Shown piece after piece: positions 56,930-64,000 of a stretch of DNA of 64,000 nucleotides. The notes under the pieces were generated by a model that was not told the origin of the DNA, did not search any database, and saw only the letters and a list, made by a program, of their open reading frames with translations. The first letter of the stretch is position 1; every line of letters begins with the position of its first letter. This DNA is from Pyramidobacter sp. YE332 (GTDB taxonomy: Bacteria; Synergistota; Synergistia; Synergistales; Dethiosulfovibrionaceae): positions 1,054,001 to 1,118,000 of the forward strand of contig NZ_CP133038.1 in NCBI RefSeq assembly GCF_033060595.1, written 5' to 3'. The position numbers and the translations under genes were made by a program.

Positions 56930-57730
56930 ATGGCTGTGGAAGCGACGATTCGGGTGCACAATCTTTTCGTGAGCTTTCGTTCCAAGAACGGCGGCGAACA
57001 TCGGGCGGTCGCGGGGCTTTCCTTCGCCGTGGAAAAAGGCGGGACGCTGGCCGTCGTCGGCGAATCGGGCAGCGGCAAAACCACGCTGCTGCGCGCGCTG
57101 ATCGGCCTCGTGCCGCCGGAGGCGGGGTCGGTGGCGCTTTTCGGGCACGATCTGCAGGAGCTCGCCGCGGCGGATCTTTCGAAGATACGCCAGCGCTGCG
57201 GTTACGTGCCGCAGGATCCGTACGGAGCGCTGCCGCCGTCGCTGACCGCGCTGGGCGCTGTGATGGAACCGGCGCTCATCGCCCGGCGCGGACGTACGAA
57301 AGAAGACGTTCGCGCCAGAGCCAAAGCGATTCTGGCCGAGCTGGGGCTGACGGGCGAGCGCGTCCTCGATTCCCGCGCCGTCGGGCTTTCGGGCGGCCAG
57401 CGCCAGCGCGTCGAACTGGCCCGGGCGCTGATGCTCGGGCCGGAATTGCTGCTCTGCGACGAACCGACCTCCATGCAGGACGTGTCGACGCGCGGCGACA
57501 TCATCGCGGTGTTGCGCCGACACGTGGAGCGCGGCATGAGCCTGATCTTCGTCACTCACGACCTGAAACTGGCGGCCCGCGCCGCCGAACGCATCCTCGT
57601 CATGCAGCGCGGGCGCCTTTGCGAGGAGGGGCCCGCCGCCGAAGTGCTGTCCCGTCCTCGGGCTCCTTACACAAAGGCTCTGATCGCGGCGATCCCCGTG
57701 CTGCCGGCGAAACCGCTCCCCGGGGCGTGA
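56930..57730 (+). CDS. DppF-like ABC transporter ATP-binding protein
   Basis: 266 residues. Second ATPase of the importer, complete with Walker A GESGSGKTT, QDPYGALPPSLTA, signature LSGGQRQRVELARAL, Walker B LLLCDEPTSMQD (with Met-Gln where Ala-Leu is usual) and THDLKLAARAA. It follows the first ATPase by 12 bp and is the last gene of the operon. Confidence 0.93.
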   Translation: MAVEATIRVHNLFVSFRSKNGGEHRAVAGLSFAVEKGGTLAVVGESGSGKTTLLRALIGLVPPEAGSVALFGHDLQELAAADLSKIRQRCGYVPQDPYGALPPSLTALGAVMEPALIARRGRTKEDVRARAKAILAELGLTGERVLDSRAVGLSGGQRQRVELARALMLGPELLLCDEPTSMQDVSTRGDIIAVLRRHVERGMSLIFVTHDLKLAARAAERILVMQRGRLCEEGPAAEVLSRPRAPYTKALIAAIPVLPAKPLPGA

Positions 57731-57775
57731 CTGAAGAGAAAGCGTCTCTATCGGGATGGCGGGAATGATGTTATC

Positions 57776-57804
57776 TTGACATAATTTTGTTACGTTTTTA
57801 TAAT
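57776..57804 (+). promoter_or_regulatory. perfect consensus sigma-70 promoter
   Basis: TTGACA (57776-57781), 17-nt spacer, TATAAT (57799-57804). Probably drives the exported propeller-like gene at 57966, with a leader of about 155 nt. Confidence 0.85.
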
Positions 57805-57816
57805 GAATTTACGGTT

Positions 57817-57841
57817 TCACCCGAACGGGTGATGCTTTTTT
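57817..57841 (+). terminator. hairpin with T run, terminator of the ABC operon
   Basis: Arms 57817-57822 and 57827-57832 (TCACCC and its complement), loop GAAC, then six Ts. It sits only a few bases after the expected start of the consensus promoter, so on that transcript it would form a 5' stem instead. Confidence 0.6.
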
Positions 57842-57965
57842 CCACGCGTCGGATATGCTGGTATCGGTTTCAAAAACGTGCGCGGGCATCCGGCGGGGGC
57901 CGGAAAAGGAAGACGTTTTTGCCGCCGCGCGGCGGCGGAAGCGCGTTTGCGAAAGGAGCATGACG

Positions 57966-59402
57966 ATGAAGGACATTTCTGCGCGAAAAGTTATGAGCGT
58001 TCTGACGGCGGCGGGATTGGCCGCCTGTCTGTGCGGCGGCGCGGCCCGGGCCGAAGTCAAAAAGATCGAGGCGACCTATTTCACGCTGGATTACGAGACG
58101 GACGCGGGCTGGACCTTCGACGAGAAAAAAGACCTCAAAGACAGCCAGAAGGCTTCGACGCTGCGGATTCGCATTCCCAGCGCGGCCGATCCCAAGAGGA
58201 GCGACGCGCTGGTGGACGTCAAGGCGAATATCGAAAATCAGTCGAACTTCCGCCGCTATCTCGAGCAGTTTGGCTTCGACCCGTACGAATACGCGGAAAA
58301 GCGTTCCTACACGCTCGTCCCGCTGGGCGGCGTGGACTGCCTCGTCAAAGAAGATTCGTCCAGGATCAACTATCTCGCCCGCGTCGAGGGCGCCGGCGAA
58401 ACCATCCAGATTTCGGCCGATTCCAAGGAAAAGCTGGAAGACGTCAGAACGCTGCTGAAGGGACTTCAGTTCAAAGTGACCGACGCCGGCAAAAAGGACG
58501 GCCCCTGGTACTGGAACGGCACGCCCTACGCCAGCGCCGAACACTCCGCGGAAGTCGGCTCCGTGACGCTGAACAGCAAGCACGTGCCCATCGACCCCAT
58601 CATCATCCGCTCCGTGATCGGCGGCAACCGCATCTGGTCCGACGGGACCAGGGCGTATATCCTCAGCAACGCCTGCAAACTCGCCGAGTACGCCCTCGAC
58701 GGCGGCAAACTGGTCAAGAAGGCCGACATCGAGCTTGGCGACAAAGCTAACTACCAGACCATGACCGTCACCGACGACGGCGCGGTCTGGCTGGGCGGGG
58801 TCGGCCGCGGCGCCTGCCACATCAAGGACGGCGCCGTCGAGAAAATCAAAGGCCCGCGCGAACTGGTCATGCACCCCTCGGGGACCTGGGGACTCGAGCG
58901 CTCCTGCCGCAAGGGCGCGGAGATGAAGAAGTACGAGATCGCCGCGGACGGGACCGTCGCGACCGTCGACTTCCCCCTGGCCGAGATCGACTCTATGGTC
59001 AACGCCTATCTGCGCATCGACGCCAACCACATCTACGTCAGCGGCCGCGAAGCCGGTTCCAAGACCACGGCGCTTTTCGTCTACGACCACGGCGGCAAAC
59101 TGGAAAAGATCCTCAGGGAGCCGGCCCAAAACTCCATGGGCGGCGTCTTCTTCGCGGGCGAAACCGCCAACGGCTTCGTCGCCCTGCCGCTGCAGAGCAC
59201 TGTGATACTGTGGGACAAGGAAGGCAATCCGATCGGCCGTCTTAACGACGTCAAAAAACTCTACGACAGCCCCACCACCGGCGTGGCCGCCAACGAGGAC
59301 GGCGTCCTGCTGCCCGGCGGCGGCCTGCTGACGCTGACCCGCCGCGAGCGCGCCGACAAGTCCACCTACGAACTCGTCGTGTTCCGCGTCGACGGATTCT
59401 AG
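57966..59402 (+). CDS. exported beta-propeller-like protein
   Basis: 478 residues from ATG 57966, chosen because GAAAGGAG lies 8 bp upstream. The signal peptide runs through GLAACLCGGAARA. Residues about 40-180 form a small alpha/beta domain (YFTLDYETDAGWTFD). Residues 190-478 are repeated strands with WLGGVGRGACHIKDG, MHPSGTWGL and NHIYVSGREAG, a pattern fitting a beta-propeller or similar sensor domain. No catalytic motif seen. Strong consensus promoter at 57776-57804. Function unknown, probably periplasmic or surface binding. Confidence 0.75.
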   Translation: MKDISARKVMSVLTAAGLAACLCGGAARAEVKKIEATYFTLDYETDAGWTFDEKKDLKDSQKASTLRIRIPSAADPKRSDALVDVKANIENQSNFRRYLEQFGFDPYEYAEKRSYTLVPLGGVDCLVKEDSSRINYLARVEGAGETIQISADSKEKLEDVRTLLKGLQFKVTDAGKKDGPWYWNGTPYASAEHSAEVGSVTLNSKHVPIDPIIIRSVIGGNRIWSDGTRAYILSNACKLAEYALDGGKLVKKADIELGDKANYQTMTVTDDGAVWLGGVGRGACHIKDGAVEKIKGPRELVMHPSGTWGLERSCRKGAEMKKYEIAADGTVATVDFPLAEIDSMVNAYLRIDANHIYVSGREAGSKTTALFVYDHGGKLEKILREPAQNSMGGVFFAGETANGFVALPLQSTVILWDKEGNPIGRLNDVKKLYDSPTTGVAANEDGVLLPGGGLLTLTRRERADKSTYELVVFRVDGF

Positions 59403-59420
59403 GGCTCGTTTATCGTTGAA

Positions 59421-59466
59421 GAAACGGCCTCCGGCTCCTTGTCGGGAGCGTCGGCAGGCCGTTTTT
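59421..59466 (+). terminator. terminator after propeller-like gene
   Basis: AAACGGCCT (59422-59430) pairs with AGGCCGTTT (59456-59464) around an inner partial stem, ending in a T run just before the DUF4428 gene's ribosome site. Confidence 0.6.
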
Positions 59467-59485
59467 CGAAAAAGGAGGGAAAATC

Positions 59486-60295
59486 ATGGCCCTGTTCAGC
59501 AAGGAACCCTGCGCGTTCTGCGGCAAAGAAGTCGGCATGATGAGCCGCAGCAAGATGAGCAGCAAGGATTACGTCTGCGACGACTGCCGCAAGAAAGGCA
59601 ACCCCTTCGCGCGCGTCGACCATCTGACCAAGGATCAGGTCGCCGAGATGTTCGCGCGCGCGGAGCGCGACGAGAAGCTCCTCGACGGCATGGAGCTGAG
59701 CGACGAATATCTGGACGTCGGCATGGGGAAGGTTATCCATTTCCGCAGCCAGAAGGGCGGCGGCGACATCTTCACGATTTCCACGCCGGAGACCCGACGC
59801 TACGAGCATCGTCCCGTGTTCTACTTCAGCAGCATCCGCAAGTGGAACCCCAGCGAGGCCTTCGTCGAGCGCAGCGTCGGCGCCGCGCCGCGCGAAGCCG
59901 TGCGCGACTACAGCACTCTGATCACGCTCAAGGAGAAACTGTCCGCCGACAAGAAAAACGACGGCTGGGAGCTCCGTATCCCTTACTTCGACGCCGCCGT
60001 TCCCGAGATCCTCATCAAAATTCCCAAAGAAGCCGACGCCGACAAAGTGCAGAGGTTTTACAGGAACATCTGCGGCAAATGCGACTATCGAGTGTCGCGC
60101 GGCATTCAAACCGCCCGCGACAAAGAGGATCTGCAGGTGAAGAACGCCTGCAAGACCGCCAACGAAGCGCTGAAAGCGGCGCTCAAGGGCGGCGACGTCA
60201 AGGAAGCTCTCGCCGAAGGCCTCCAAAAGTCGATCGACATCGACCAGGGCAAGGTCAGGAAAAAGGGATTCTTCGCCCGGCTCTTCGGGCGGTGA
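59486..60295 (+). CDS. DUF4428 domain-containing protein
   Basis: 269 residues. An N-terminal treble-clef-like zinc motif (CAFCGKEVG, then CDDC, residues 9-35) is typical of DUF4428 proteins. A central domain of about 130 residues has PVFYFSSIRKWNPS and a later CGKCDYRVS. The C-terminal helices end SIDIDQGKVRKKGFFARLFGR, a basic tail. Cytoplasmic. Function of the family is unknown. ATG 59486 follows AAAGGAGGG. Its last 117 bp recur as a decayed fragment at 61587-61703 on the far side of the fic gene. Confidence 0.85.
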   Translation: MALFSKEPCAFCGKEVGMMSRSKMSSKDYVCDDCRKKGNPFARVDHLTKDQVAEMFARAERDEKLLDGMELSDEYLDVGMGKVIHFRSQKGGGDIFTISTPETRRYEHRPVFYFSSIRKWNPSEAFVERSVGAAPREAVRDYSTLITLKEKLSADKKNDGWELRIPYFDAAVPEILIKIPKEADADKVQRFYRNICGKCDYRVSRGIQTARDKEDLQVKNACKTANEALKAALKGGDVKEALAEGLQKSIDIDQGKVRKKGFFARLFGR

Positions 60296-60363
60296 GACCG
60301 CGGCTGATACGGTTTTTTCTGCAGGGATCCCGATCGCACATTGCAACGGCATTTGCATAGATG

Positions 60364-60407
60364 AAAAGAATCTGCATATAATCCAAGGATTATATGCAGA
60401 TTCTTTT
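60364..60407. repeat. 44-bp perfect palindrome (terminator and possible operator)
   Basis: 21-bp perfect arms 60364-60384 and 60387-60407 around the loop AA. It contains TCTGCATATAAT and its inverse, flanked by AAAA and TTTT. It can terminate the DUF4428 gene, and the same motif recurs at the fic promoter. Confidence 0.8.
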
Positions 60408-60435
60408 TGCGGGAACTCGTTTATCTGCATATAAT
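60407..60435 (+). promoter_or_regulatory. fic promoter
   Basis: TTGCGG (60407-60412), 17-nt spacer, TATAAT (60430-60435). The -10 box lies inside the TCTGCATAT operator-like repeat. Confidence 0.6.
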
Positions 60436-60457
60436 ATGGTAAGATGATATGCAGATA
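60422..60457. promoter_or_regulatory. inverted repeat over fic promoter and ribosome site
   Basis: Perfect 11-bp arms TATCTGCATAT (60422-60432 and, inverted, 60447-60457), spacing 14 nt. It covers the -10 box, and its right arm abuts AGGAGA, the fic ribosome site. It shares TCTGCATAT with the palindrome at 60364-60407, giving four copies in 94 bp. Confidence 0.7.
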
Positions 60458-60469
60458 GGAGAAGATACA

Positions 60470-61516
60470 ATGAGACGATTCGATTATTCTTTCCTTAATA
60501 ATGGACTGTTGCCCGCAAAGTTTGTGAACCTTACGGCAAGCATTACGAGCCTGAAAACGATGGCCGGGGTTCGGAAAGAGGAATACGTCCGTGTTTTCAC
60601 GGAATTGGAAGCCATCGCGAAGGTACAATCGGTAAAGAGTTCCAATGCGATCGAGGGGATTGTTACCAGCGATGAACGTATCGCGGCGATCGTGAATCAG
60701 AATAGTGCACCGCTGAATCACACCGAAGCGGAGATCGCCGGGTACAGAGACGCCCTGAATGAAATACATCTGGGCTGCGAGCACATCAACTTCCGCCGGA
60801 GTGACATCTTGAGGCTGCATGAAATGCTTTTGTCGGCTGCCGGGCATGAATACGGCGGACGCTACAAGACGGATGACAACGTAATCATGGAAGTCGATGC
60901 GTTCGGGAACCGAAAAGTACGGTTTTCTCCTACTCCGGCCGCTGAAACGGAAGCCGCGATGGAACAGCTGGAACTTGCCTATCTGGACGCCTGCGGCGAC
61001 GCCAACGTCAATCAGCTCTTGTTGATCCCGTGCGTGATTCTGGATTTTCTGTGTATCCATCCCTTCCGAGACGGCAACGGAAGAATGTCGCGACTCTTAT
61101 CGCTCCTGCTGCTGTACAAAAGCGGTCATGACGTGGGGAAATATGTCTCTTTCGAGGAGCAGATCAACAATCGCAAGGCGTATTACTATGAGGCGCTGCG
61201 GCGATCTTCTGATGGCTGGCGCACAAATGAAAACACCTATTTCCCGTTTATCGAGAACTTCCTGTCCACTTTGTATATGTGCTATAAAGAGCTGGATAAG
61301 CGTTTCGCCGTAGTCCACGGGAGAAAAATCACCAAAAAGGCACGCATTGAATCGACCGTATTGAACAGCCTGACGCCGCTCTCCAAAGCCGAGATATGCA
61401 AGATCCTCCCGGACGTCAGCCCAACGACGGTGGAGGCCGTGTTGGGAGCCATGGTAAAAGCCGGTGCCATTAAACGCATTGGTGCTGGCAGGGCGTCGAG
61501 ATATGCAAAGGCGTAA
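60470..61516 (+). CDS. Fic family protein with N-terminal inhibitory motif
   Basis: 348 residues from ATG 60470. Fic domain with the complete active motif HPFRDGNGRMSR near residue 204, so AMP (or other NMP) transfer to target hydroxyls is expected. The N-terminal helix carries SSNAIEGI, the class II inhibitory motif (S/T)xxxE(G/N) that blocks ATP positioning. The C-terminus (NSLTPLSKAEICKILPDVSP onward) is a winged-helix domain, which may bind the repeated TCTGCATAT sites upstream. Such Fic-wHTH proteins often stand alone and self-regulate. Lower GC than the flanking DUF4428 copies suggests acquisition. Confidence 0.92.
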   Translation: MRRFDYSFLNNGLLPAKFVNLTASITSLKTMAGVRKEEYVRVFTELEAIAKVQSVKSSNAIEGIVTSDERIAAIVNQNSAPLNHTEAEIAGYRDALNEIHLGCEHINFRRSDILRLHEMLLSAAGHEYGGRYKTDDNVIMEVDAFGNRKVRFSPTPAAETEAAMEQLELAYLDACGDANVNQLLLIPCVILDFLCIHPFRDGNGRMSRLLSLLLLYKSGHDVGKYVSFEEQINNRKAYYYEALRRSSDGWRTNENTYFPFIENFLSTLYMCYKELDKRFAVVHGRKITKKARIESTVLNSLTPLSKAEICKILPDVSPTTVEAVLGAMVKAGAIKRIGAGRASRYAKA

Positions 61517-61586
61517 AAAGCGGACAAAAAGCTCAAGGTGGAGGCCGGGATTCTCAAGCAGGCATCCTGTGCCGCCCTGATAGACG

Positions 61587-61703
61587 GCGCTCAAGGGCGG
61601 CGGCGTCAAGGAAGCGCTCGCCGGGGGCCTTTAGAAGTCAATCGACATCGACCAGGACAAGGTCAAGAAAAAGGGATTCTTCGCCCGGCTCTTCGGGCGC
61701 TGA
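61587..61703 (+). pseudogene. remnant of a second DUF4428 gene (3' end only)
   Basis: About 117 bp closely matching the last part of the DUF4428 gene at 59486-60295, ending KKGFFARLFGR and a TGA stop. It carries an in-frame TAG (GGLstopKSIDID). It shows that a DUF4428 copy once stood here and that the fic gene now occupies the space between the intact copy and this stub. Confidence 0.85.
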
Positions 61704-61805
61704 GGGCTCGATCGCCGAAATGAACGCAGGCCCCCGCGGGACGTAAAGGCGCAAGGAAACTTCGAAACGGAATATACGAAAAAAGAGGACGCCTCGATCG
61801 ATCTT

Positions 61806-61844
61806 GAACTGCCCCCCAAAAGTCTAACTTTTGGGGGGCAGTTC
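61806..61844. repeat. perfect hairpin resembling two abutting IS3-type ends
   Basis: 17-bp perfect arms 61806-61822 and 61828-61844 (GAACTGCCCCCCAAAAG and its complement), loop TCTAA. The right half inverted reads GAACTGCCCCCCAAAAGTTA, like the ends of IS3/IS150-group elements. It may serve as a terminator. The rest of 61704-62020 holds nothing I can identify. Confidence 0.6.
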
Positions 61845-62022
61845 ATTTCGAGACGTCCTCTTTTTTTGCGCAAATCTATTTTTGATGACGACCGCTGAAA
61901 ACGACCTGCGGATATTGCGGATTTTTTTCCGGAGCGAACCGTTCGGAACGCCGCGAATCGTTGCGAACGCCGCGGTTTTTATTTACGAACGGCGAAAATG
62001 CAAACGCAAACAATGAGTTATC

Positions 62023-62049
62023 TTTACACGGGGGGGGGTATGATATGCT
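62023..62049 (+). promoter_or_regulatory. probable adhesin promoter with a G9 tract in the spacer
   Basis: TTTACA (62023-62028) and TATGCT (62044-62049) are separated by 15 nt that include nine consecutive Gs (62030-62038). A change in G number would alter promoter spacing, the classic form of phase-variable expression. The promoter boxes are inferred; the G9 tract is certain. Confidence 0.55.
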
Positions 62050-62142
62050 CTTCACTGTTTGCCCATATACAATTTGAATGCGTTTGTTTTATCAATCGAA
62101 TTTGTTTTTGTAGTAAAAACAAAAAAGGAGGAGATGTGGTAC

Positions 62143-64000
62143 ATGGGTTCGATTTACGAAGAGGTGGAAAACAAGGCTCGAAAATGCCATGCAGAAGCGC
62201 CCGGGATCGTCGGCGTAAGACGCGCCGCGGTCCTGGTATGCGCTCTGGCGTTGGCCGTCGGGAGCTTTGAACCGTCGCGGGCGTCGGTGATCGACGAGAG
62301 CTATGTGGAGATTGCGAGAGGGGCCGAGGCGAATCATACGAAGGCGATCGCCGTCGGCAATAAGGCCAAAGCAAAGGGAGAGGAAAGTATCGCGATAGGC
62401 TACGAGGCGGAAGCCAACAATCCGCAGCAATCTAATTATGCGGTTCCGGCAATCGCCATCGGCTCCCGGGCGCGGGCGCTGAAAAGCAATGCCATCGCTT
62501 TCGGCACGCTGAGCACCGCGCACGGCAACCGCAGTATCGCCATCGGTTCCGGCGCGGTGGCCGACGACTTTACGACGTCGTTGGGCTGGATGGCCGGCTC
62601 GACGAGCAAGGTCAAAGGAGAGCATGGCGTTATTCCCGTAGGGAAGTTCAAATCGAGCAAAGAAAGCGTTTTTATCGGAAAGAACGCAGGCCGCGACATC
62701 GAAGGCAAGGATAACGTCGTTATCGGCAATTATGGGGCCGAAGGCGTTCCCGAAGATGGCTCTTATGTACAAGGCAACACGCCGGGCGACAACGCAGGAC
62801 ATTTCGTAGGCATCACGGCGATCGGCCGGAGCGCTCTGGTCAAAGGCGACAACGGCGTGGCTCTGGGCAAGGAAGCCAAGGCCATGGGGACCTCTGGCGT
62901 GGCCGTAGGTCATCTTGCCAATGCAAAAAAGAATTTTGACATAGCCTTAGGTTACAAGGCTGAAGCCGAAGGGGTTCCCCCTTCTTCCAGTAGCACCGGC
63001 GGTTCGGCAATGGCTTTGGGCACGAGCGCCCACGCCGCGGGTATGAACGCGGTCAGCATTGGCAACGGAGCGTCTGCGACGAATACTTCCACCATCGCAC
63101 TGGGGGGCAAGGCCGAAGGACACAGTTCCACAGCGCTTGGTTATGTCACGCAGGCGTCCGGCTCCAGCGCTACGGCGGTAGGCTATTATGCCCAGGCGAC
63201 CGGGAACCAGAGCACGGCCCTCGGCACGATAGCCAAGGCCGAAACGGTCGGGGCCGTGGCCATCGGTAACGAGGCCAAAGCCGCAGCTTCCGAAGGCGAC
63301 GTCGCTTTGGGTGCCGGCTCGGAAACAGCGGCAGCCGTGGGAACGGCTTCCTACATGGTTAACGGGCAGACGAAGAATTTTGCGGGAACAGATCCAGCCT
63401 CTACCGTCAGCGTGGGCAAAGCCGGCACGGAGCGCACGATCACCAACGTGGCGGCCGGACGCATCAGCGGCAACTCTACGGACGCCGTCAACGGCAGCCA
63501 GCTGTTCGGCGTCATCGAAGAAGTGAACAAAGGAACCAAATACGGCGGAGACACGGGCGCCGTCTTTACCCGCAGACTGGGCGAACAGACCAGCGTCAAG
63601 GGCGGCAAGAGCACCGGCCTGACCGAAAACAATATCGGCGTGGTTTCCAACGGCACGGACACCCTCACCGTCAAGCTGTCCAAAGATGTGAACCTGGGCA
63701 GTACGGGCAGCCTGCAGGCCGGCGGCACCACGATCAACAGTACCGGCATCGCCACCAATCAGATCGTGGCGGGCGGCACGACGATCAACGGCACCACGTT
63801 CGACGCGGGCAACAAGCAGATCACCAACGTAGCCAGCGGCGGCAGCGTTACGAACAATGCGGCTACCATCGGCGACGTCAATACCATTATCGGCAATAAA
63901 ACCAAGTGGACCATCAAAGACGGAGGCAGCGGGAGCAAGGAAATCAACGCTACGACCCCGTTGGTCGTCAAAGGCGACGCTTACGTAAAGACCAAAGTGG
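62143..64000 (+). CDS. YadA-like trimeric autotransporter adhesin (3' end outside window)
   Basis: Open from ATG 62143 to the window edge (619 codons). AGGAGGAG at 62126-62133 supports this start. The N-terminus has a signal-type hydrophobic segment (AAVLVCALALAVGSFEPSRA). The head is built of repeated YadA-head units of about 14 residues with SIAIG/AIAVG/TALG cores (NATAIAIG-like), forming a left-handed beta roll. A neck motif ISGNSTDAVNGSQLF is followed by stalk repeats with KQITNVASGG and TIGDVNT. The C-terminal membrane anchor must lie beyond 64000. Surface adhesin mediating attachment or aggregation. Confidence 0.93.
   Translation, partial: MGSIYEEVENKARKCHAEAPGIVGVRRAAVLVCALALAVGSFEPSRASVIDESYVEIARGAEANHTKAIAVGNKAKAKGEESIAIGYEAEANNPQQSNYAVPAIAIGSRARALKSNAIAFGTLSTAHGNRSIAIGSGAVADDFTTSLGWMAGSTSKVKGEHGVIPVGKFKSSKESVFIGKNAGRDIEGKDNVVIGNYGAEGVPEDGSYVQGNTPGDNAGHFVGITAIGRSALVKGDNGVALGKEAKAMGTSGVAVGHLANAKKNFDIALGYKAEAEGVPPSSSSTGGSAMALGTSAHAAGMNAVSIGNGASATNTSTIALGGKAEGHSSTALGYVTQASGSSATAVGYYAQATGNQSTALGTIAKAETVGAVAIGNEAKAAASEGDVALGAGSETAAAVGTASYMVNGQTKNFAGTDPASTVSVGKAGTERTITNVAAGRISGNSTDAVNGSQLFGVIEEVNKGTKYGGDTGAVFTRRLGEQTSVKGGKSTGLTENNIGVVSNGTDTLTVKLSKDVNLGSTGSLQAGGTTINSTGIATNQIVAGGTTINGTTFDAGNKQITNVASGGSVTNNAATIGDVNTIIGNKTKWTIKDGGSGSKEINATTPLVVKGDAYVKTKV

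Noticed and set aside
62134-62142. Alternative adhesin start at ATG 62134
   Set aside because: It directly abuts the AGGAGGAG ribosome site, leaving no spacing. ATG 62143 in the same frame is well placed.

Overview
The window comes from a GC-rich, Gram-negative-type, probably anaerobic bacterium. A trimeric autotransporter adhesin at the right edge implies an outer membrane. A CadA-type lysine decarboxylase, a TBADH-like NADP alcohol dehydrogenase, membrane 4Fe-4S proteins and a CIRCE-controlled Hsp20 fit an anaerobe such as a member of Synergistota (for example Pyramidobacter). That placement is inferred from gene content and was not tested by a search. Codon use is strongly GC-biased, so most genes have long antisense shadow ORFs.

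Layout. 1-7.5 kb: 3' end of aspS, an oversized RNase III with several dsRNA-binding modules, a TMEM43-like membrane protein, a frameshifted membrane/SH3 gene and an exported protein. 7.5-12.4 kb (minus strand): a membrane protein, a small exported protein, lysine decarboxylase and an ADP-ribosylglycohydrolase. 12.5-18 kb: sbcD-sbcC, then an FMN riboswitch with ribBA. 18-23 kb (minus): an orphan RCK protein and an ion channel with an odd filter, an intact ISAs1-family insertion with 10-bp target duplications, and a frameshifted Ala/Lys-rich gene. 23-31.9 kb (plus): thrC, a gtr-type glucosylation cassette, ftsH, CIRCE-hsp20 and a nucleobase permease.

32.1-36.6 kb is a visibly AT-rich island. 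It holds a tight operon of sce7726-family, sce7725-family and RES-domain genes next to a decayed ISAs1 copy, and it is the best candidate for an uncharacterised defence or toxin system. 36.6-44.7 kb (minus): a DnaQ-like exonuclease, a redox operon (TlpA, a 45-residue CxxC protein and a NapH-like ferredoxin), a TIGR02757 protein, a secreted CxxC-repeat protein, a phosphosugar mutase, and an M20 amidohydrolase with a YfcC transporter. 45-50 kb: alcohol dehydrogenase, a CobW-type GTPase, and a YhaM-like/RluA operon. Two perfect parS-like palindromes lie at 41.9 and 46.9 kb.

50-57.7 kb: a Cdc48-type double AAA ATPase and a dipeptide-type ABC operon. The operon's binding protein has its two halves in swapped order (a circular permutation) and its second permease carries an extra extracytoplasmic domain. 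57.8-64 kb: a beta-propeller-like exported protein, a DUF4428 protein, a Fic protein under paired palindromic operators, a DUF4428 remnant, and a YadA-like adhesin preceded by a G9 tract in its likely promoter.

Four genes (near 5217, 22072, 50834 and 53435) are each broken by what looks like one missing base, mostly in C/G runs. This could be real decay, phase variation or sequence error.
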